From assembly GCA_018894105.1 (NCBI GenBank), contig CM032123.1, positions 24,467,744 through 24,531,743 on the forward strand: a stretch of 64,000 nucleotides of DNA. Direction: 5' to 3'. The translations under genes were made by a program, and so were the position numbers. This document shows positions 58,809 to 64,000 of this stretch, one piece after another. This DNA is from Jacaranda mimosifolia. Its lineage: Eukaryota > Streptophyta > Magnoliopsida > Lamiales > Bignoniaceae. Numbering within the stretch: the stretch's first letter is position 1; every line of letters starts with the position of its first letter. The notes below the pieces were generated by a model. That model did no database searches and was not told the DNA's origin. It was given only the letters and a program-made list of their open reading frames with translations.

Positions 58809-61067
58809 TGTTAGAATAGTGCCCTACAACTAATTAGATTAGCATGTAAACTATTTCACTTGTGATACAATCTTGATTGAATGATATTCATTATAAATGG
58901 TCATCTTTATCTTATGTATATTTTACTTCACTAGCATTTGGTCGAAGCTCTTAGATCACACAAGACTACGAGACTTGGTCATGCACTGGGTGGTTATCAT
59001 GAAACCAGTCTTACACAGTCGTGATCTAAAATATTTCAAGTCATAGAATCTTATGAGATAAGATATCTAAGATTCAGATAGACTTGCACTAACGATGCAT
59101 ACATCCAAAGGTTGGATATTGCTCCATTTCATAAGCAATCCATGTCTGACATGGGTGCATGTTAGTGGTTGGTTGTTAGAGACCAGGTTGATCGAAGGCC
59201 TGCCCAGAGAATCCACTAGATAAACGTAGTGACAAGTCGGCAGTGGCAATTCTCTAGCTTATGCTAGTGCATATAATTAATCCTTTGACCTGAGGATACA
59301 TGGTAACCTTGTGTTTAGGTCTTCATGCTTTGACTCTTCTGTGACCACTTTGCAGGTCTTTAAGGTTGAGCTTAGGTATGAGCTACTTAGACATGGAGGT
59401 TTGTGAGATCCAAGATAGGATCCATTTCCTCGTCATTGTGAAGGGTGAGTGCATCTCCTATGTATTCTATAATAATCGATCGCACGAAATTCTTGCACAA
59501 GGTAGTATGGCAATTGGGAAAATGAGTTTTTCAAAGATAAGGTCATAAAGGGGAATCGAACATTGAGAATAGAAACATAGTTATCGAGGCTATTAGGGAG
59601 TTGTAAAATAAATATCTTACCCTAGGCCTCTTTTAGAGATAGGAGATGGAAGGTTCGTATTTGCATGGCAAGTATAGAGCAAGAATGGTTCTCCAAAAGC
59701 ATATTCATTTTGGCTAATTAGTTTGGCTCCATGGGCTCAAGGTTAGACATCGACCACGAAAATTTGGTACTCTTTAGTTAATGGAGATTAATTGAATTGA
59801 GTCATCAATTTAAATGAGCTTAAACTAATGTGAATATTTTAATATTCTATATATCACAAGAGTTGTGAGTCCATGTCCAATGAATGGTAGAACCCAATGG
59901 GTCACAGACAAAAGCTAATTAGAAATACTATTTGATGAAGGGAATTATCTAATAGTTAGAAATATTCCTCTTCACCAATTTTAAGGGGGGAAACAATTGA
60001 TTGATTTTTGGTCATTTTGGCTTGATCAATTTAATTATTAAATTGATCCAAATAATTTAAAGAGTTAAATTAGCCTAATTAAATTAAGGAGTTAATTTAA
60101 TTGATGCCACATGACTATTAATTGGTCATGTTAACTTAAGGAGTTAAGTTGACACCTTCTGGCTTAAGGAGTTAATTAGCTTAAAGAGTTAAGTCAAGAT
60201 CAATTAATTAAATTAAGGGGTTAATTTAATTAATGTGAAGAATTAATTTTGGAGGAAAATTCAAAATGAAAGAGTTCATTTGAAGAGCATTTGAATTTAT
60301 TTGGATGACATTTCATGAGATGCAATGAAATTTCAAATGAAATTCAAATGCAAGTTGAATTAAGAATTTCACACATGTCACTTGCCTTGCAAGTTGGCAC
60401 CAACCACATAGGAGATATGATGCCAACTTGCATCACACTTGCACTCCTAAAAATAGGAGAGAGGTGGCCGACCATTAGGCTAGAATAATCTAATTGTTAG
60501 ATTACATTTTTCCCTCCAATTTTGTGTGATTCATTCATGAATTGAGGCTTCACACTTTCTTCACCTCTCCCTCCCAAAAATTCGCCCTTTATCCTCTTCT
60601 TCTCTCCTTGATTCTCTAGCTAATTAAGTAGTGGTTTGGATTTTCCATTGGTGTGTGGATCTTGTCATTAGAGGCTAGACACTTGGATAGCTAAGCTTTT
60701 GGAGATCTACTGCAAGAACATAAACTTTGGAGCCTTGTTTCTAGGCCTTGCCAAATTCAATTGTTGCTGATTTTTTTTTTTTTTTTGGAGCTTCCCCAAG
60801 GTGTTGATGAGATTGTGTCCAAATTTCAGCAATTTTGGAGGTAGTTTAATTAGGCTATTGGTACCGAGTTGCTACTACGCCACTGGAAGATAGCTTTGAA
60901 TTGTTCAAGTGTTCTTCCACTCTACCTAGAATTTTTCGCATTCAAGGTAATCCTTCATCCAAATATGAATTAGAAGCATAAATAGAACCTTGGTTTCTAA
61001 TGTAGCCTAGTTAATTTAGCTATTTGTGTGCTTTATTCATTAGATCATAGTGCTACACTTGACTTTA
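58809..61067 (+). mobile_element. copia C 3' LTR
   Basis: 2259-bp LTR from TGTTAGAATAG to GACTTTA, followed by the TSD TAGAT. The palindrome at about 60413-60440 is imperfect, and the usual TATA sequence is replaced by ctaaaaatagg (60447-60457). The T-run at about 60769-60786 is longer than in the 5' LTR, part of the length difference. Confidence 0.93.
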
Positions 61068-61072
61068 TAGAT

Positions 61073-62081
61073 GTGAAACATATTAGCTAAGGGCGTTTGC
61101 TTTTTATATTTTCTCATGTTCGAGATAAGGATAAAGTGCTTAATGGCTGCCCATGGTCATTTTATAAAAGCTTGTTAATTCTATTTTCATTGTGTTCGGA
61201 TGAGGTCCCCCTCTACATTAACTTAGATTGGAGTGCTTTTCATGCTCAAGTTCTAACCTCCCCCTGCATAAACATACAATTACTATTGCTCAATGTATTG
61301 GGAATAAAATTAGCGAGTTTCTAGGAACAAACGTTGATCTTACTAGCAATCCATCTACTGATTTTTTACAGTTGTAGGTTCAATTAAATGTAACCAAGTC
61401 CTTGTCATAGATAACCCAAATTGCCACCTCTTTGGGAATCTAAATATTAGTTTCGTTCCAATACGAACGGCTACCAAATTTTGGCTGTATATGCGGCATT
61501 ATTGGACACATCATCAATGATTGTGAACAATAGTATCTTCTAGAATATGATCCACACAATAACACCTAGTTTGGAGTCTAGTTGCATGCTAAAATATCTG
61601 GGTCTCTATTGGGTTTTCGGTCCGCATCTTTATCTTTTGATCTAGTTGCCTTTGTTGGTAACCATAAAGTAAATGGCATATACATATTGATCTACATTAG
61701 GGTTATAAACCTTCTAATCTTCAAGGGAGGTGCTATTTCAGTTCATTTAGTCACATATCTGATAAAATTTATCAGCCTAATATTATGCCCTTTCAAGCAA
61801 AATAACAAATGAATCCCTAAAGCGTGCAATTGATGGAAAGTGTATTACACTATCTAACTCTCGATTGGATGTCCTAGAGCATGCTTGTAAGTTAGAGTCT
61901 CACCCTATTTCTTTTCCTCTGATGCACAACTACACTAGCCACAATCTCATATCCATTGTTGAGCTCCTGTTAACTGTTGCGGAAGATTTTATTTCTACTA
62001 CAAGTGATACAAAACGACTACATCCAGATGGCAATTATCAGTATGCTCCAGTCATACACATTCCAAACCTAGTGTGACTTC
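61073..62081 (+). pseudogene. LINE ORF1-like DUF4283/CCHC protein remnant
   Basis: Three-frame reading shows HVRDKDKVLNGCPWSF (61112-61165), the core of the DUF4283 domain, then TNVDLTSN. A CCHC-type knuckle of the zf-CCHC_4 kind reads RLPNFGCICGIIGH with INDCE (about 61466-61530), its first Cys lost. QFGV-LHAKISG (61567-61600) follows, where the family has FG-WLRA. This architecture belongs to ORF1 of plant L1 LINEs and related nucleic-acid binding proteins. Stops and frameshifts are common. The part before 61073 is displaced by copia C; only 28-39 bp may remain at 50833-50860. From 61640 to 62081 I see only weak open frames (61865-62077) without a domain. Confidence 0.75.
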
Positions 62082-64000
62082 TGTTGGAATAGTGCCCGCA
62101 AGCCAATTAGATTAACATGTAAACTATTTCACTTGTGATACAATCTTGATTGAATGACATTCTTTAAATGGTCATCTTCATCTTATACTTATATTTACTT
62201 CACTACCATTTGGTTAAAGCCCTTAGATCACACAAGACGATGGGACTTGGTCACGCACTCGGTGCGATCATGAAACAAGTGTTACACAATTGCGATCTTA
62301 AACCTTCCAAGTCATAAGATCTTATGAGAAAGGGCATCTAAGATCCTGATAGACTTGTACTAAAGATTCATAAATCCAAGGGTTGGATGTTGCTCCGTTT
62401 CATGAGCAATACCATATGAGATATGGGTGCATGTTAGTGGGTGCTTGTTAGATAATAAAGTACTAAAGACCTGCCCGGAGAATCCACTAGATGGCCGAAT
62501 AGGTAAGTCGATAGTGGCAAGTACTCCAGCTTATGCTAGTGCATATAATTAGTCTTTTGACTTGAGGATCCATGGTAATCTTGTGTTTAAGTTTTCATGA
62601 TTTGACTCTTTTCTAGACACATAGCAGCTCGTTATGGTGGTGATTGGGCATGAGCTACTTAGGCATGAAGATTTGTGAGATCCAAGAAGGGATCCGACTC
62701 CTCGTCGTTGCAAAAGGCGAATACATCTCCTATATATTCTATAATGATCAATTGCAAGAAATTCTTGCACAAGGTAGTATGATAATTTAGAAAAAGGAGT
62801 TTTTTGAAGATAAGGTCATAAAGGGAAATCAAACATTGGGAATAGAAATATAGCATCGAGGCTATTAGAGAGCCGACAAATATCTTGCCCTATGCCTTTT
62901 TCAGGAGATAGGAGACAAAATAACTATATTTGCATGGCATGCGTAGAGCTAGAATAGTTCTCCAAAAGCATTCATTTCAGCTAATTAGTTAGGCTCCATG
63001 GGCTTGAGGTTGGACATTGCCATAGAGATTGGATACTCTTCAATCAATGGAGATTAATTGAATTGAGTTAATTAGTTTAAAGGAGTTTAAACTAATATGA
63101 ATATTTGATATTCATAATTCACAACGAGTTGTGAGCCTATGTCCAATGAATGGTAGAACCTAACGGGTCACACACAAAAGTCAATTGCAAATCCTAATTA
63201 ATGAAGAGGGATTTTCTAAAAGTTAGAAAACTCCGACATGACTTATTTTGGAGGTTAACCCAATTGATACTACTTGTAGTCATTTTTGGATTGATCAATT
63301 TAATTGTTAAATTGATATAATTAATTTAAGGAGTTAAATTAAGATCAATTAATTAAGGAGCTAATTATTTGGTGCCGCATGGCTATCAATTGGTCATGTT
63401 AACTTGAGGAGTTAAGTTAACAATGTCTTGCTTAAAGAGTTAAGCAAATTGACTTAAAGAGTTAAGTCAAAGTTAAATAATTAAATTAAAGAGTTTAATT
63501 TAATTAAAATGGAGAATTAATTTTGGAGGAAAAATTTCAAATGAAATGTTGTTTTGGTGTGAATTAGATTTTATTTGGATGACATTTCATGAGATGAAAT
63601 GAAGATTCCAAATGAAATTCAAATTCACACAAAACTCAAATTCACTTGCCAACTTGCAAGCAAGTTGTCAACCACCTTGAGGAAGGTGTGATACCAACTT
63701 GGCATCACACCATCCTCCCTCTATATATAGATAGAGAGAGTATAGGGGGCAACACATGTGAATTAACAGTAAGAATAAGATTTTCTCAATTTTCCTCCAA
63801 ATTTTCAAGTGTTGCCTTATGTGTTGAAGCTTCACTTCTCTTCTTCTCCTATCTCCAAATCAAGCCTTCATCCAAGCTCTTCTTCTCATTATTCTCCAAC
63901 TGATATTGAGAGGAAAAGAATTGGGAATTGGTGTGTGGGTCTTTACATTAGAGGCAAGACAATTGGATTGCTTGCCTTTGGAGATCCTTTGTTTCGTGCA
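62082..64000 (+). mobile_element. copia LTR, right end outside window
   Basis: Begins TGTTGGAATAG after ACTTC (62077-62081, a possible TSD whose partner is beyond the window). It holds the hairpin array at about 63290-63510, with the H2 variant TTGCTTAA-AGAG-TTAAGCAA (63428-63447). The pre-TATA palindrome is at about 63684-63711 and the TATA box ctatatatagata at 63720-63732. It continues to about LTR position 1919 at the window end. Confidence 0.92.

Larger units (their letters stand above)
50861..61067 (+). mobile_element. complete copia C, TSD TAGAT
   Basis: 10,207-bp element with both LTRs, PBS, leader, gag, protease, integrase, RT, RNase H and PPT in the copia order. The flanks carry a perfect duplication TAGAT (50856-50860 and 61068-61072). 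It is the reference copy for this family in the window, although its coding region is full of stops and the LTRs differ visibly (2138 and 2259 bp). It inserted in a LINE ORF1-like sequence. Confidence 0.95.

Noticed and set aside
61097..61324. A host gene at 61097-62077
   Set aside because: The domains are those of LINE ORF1-like proteins and all frames are broken, so a retroelement remnant is more likely.

Overview
This is repeat-saturated plant nuclear DNA, the intergenic heterochromatin of a large flowering-plant genome. It is AT-rich. I found no intact host gene, tRNA or rRNA. Almost every recognisable protein fragment belongs to a retrotransposon, and nearly all are broken by stops, frameshifts or deletions. 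The species cannot be named from the sequence. Three element classes make up the window. (1) One Ty1/copia family has unusually long LTRs (about 2.1-2.3 kb, beginning TGTTGGAATAG, ending near ACTTCA, PBS matching initiator tRNA-Met). Twelve LTR copies plus one LTR tail make up roughly 39% of the window. (2) Ty3/gypsy elements of the Tat clade, recognised by a second (archaeal-type) RNase H before the integrase, lie on the minus strand. (3) L1-type LINE remnants. Layout: 1-1173 is a copia LTR fragment. 1174-6215 is a minus-strand Tat pol remnant split by a solo copia LTR (2389-4633, TSD TTCCC). 6216-7355 is unassigned AT-rich DNA ending in a palindromic tandem repeat. 7356-16598 is a head-to-tail array of about four copies of the 3' half of one LINE (minus strand), itself split by a solo LTR (12397-14622, TSD AAATC). 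16599-19420 is a further minus-strand LTR plus the endonuclease end of a LINE. 19421-23711 is a head-to-head LTR pair. 21513-43526 is copia A, whose leader is interrupted by a complete 12.5-kb Tat element (23811-36344, TSD CTTGC). That Tat element carries another solo copia LTR (29789-31998, TSD TATGG). 43527-50670 is copia B, joined to copia A through one shared, internally inverted LTR. 50861-61067 is copia C, complete with TSD TAGAT, inserted in a LINE ORF1-like DUF4283/CCHC remnant that resumes at 61073. 62082-64000 is the start of another copia LTR. The genes make up dead copies of two kinds of polyprotein machinery (gag, protease, integrase, RT and RNase H). The nesting gives a relative order: copia A first, then Tat, then a later copia insertion that shrank to a solo LTR. 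The most unusual structure is in the copia LTR. Upstream of its TATA box is a run of about seven consecutive hairpins, mostly with the core TTAA-RRRG-TTAA. The arms of one hairpin differ between copies in a paired, compensating way. A second palindrome, with arms up to 13 bp, sits immediately upstream of the TATA box. Other points worth a look are the LINE-derived tandem array, the Tat element's antisense gene with its own TATA box and candidate intron, and its 88-bp subrepeats.
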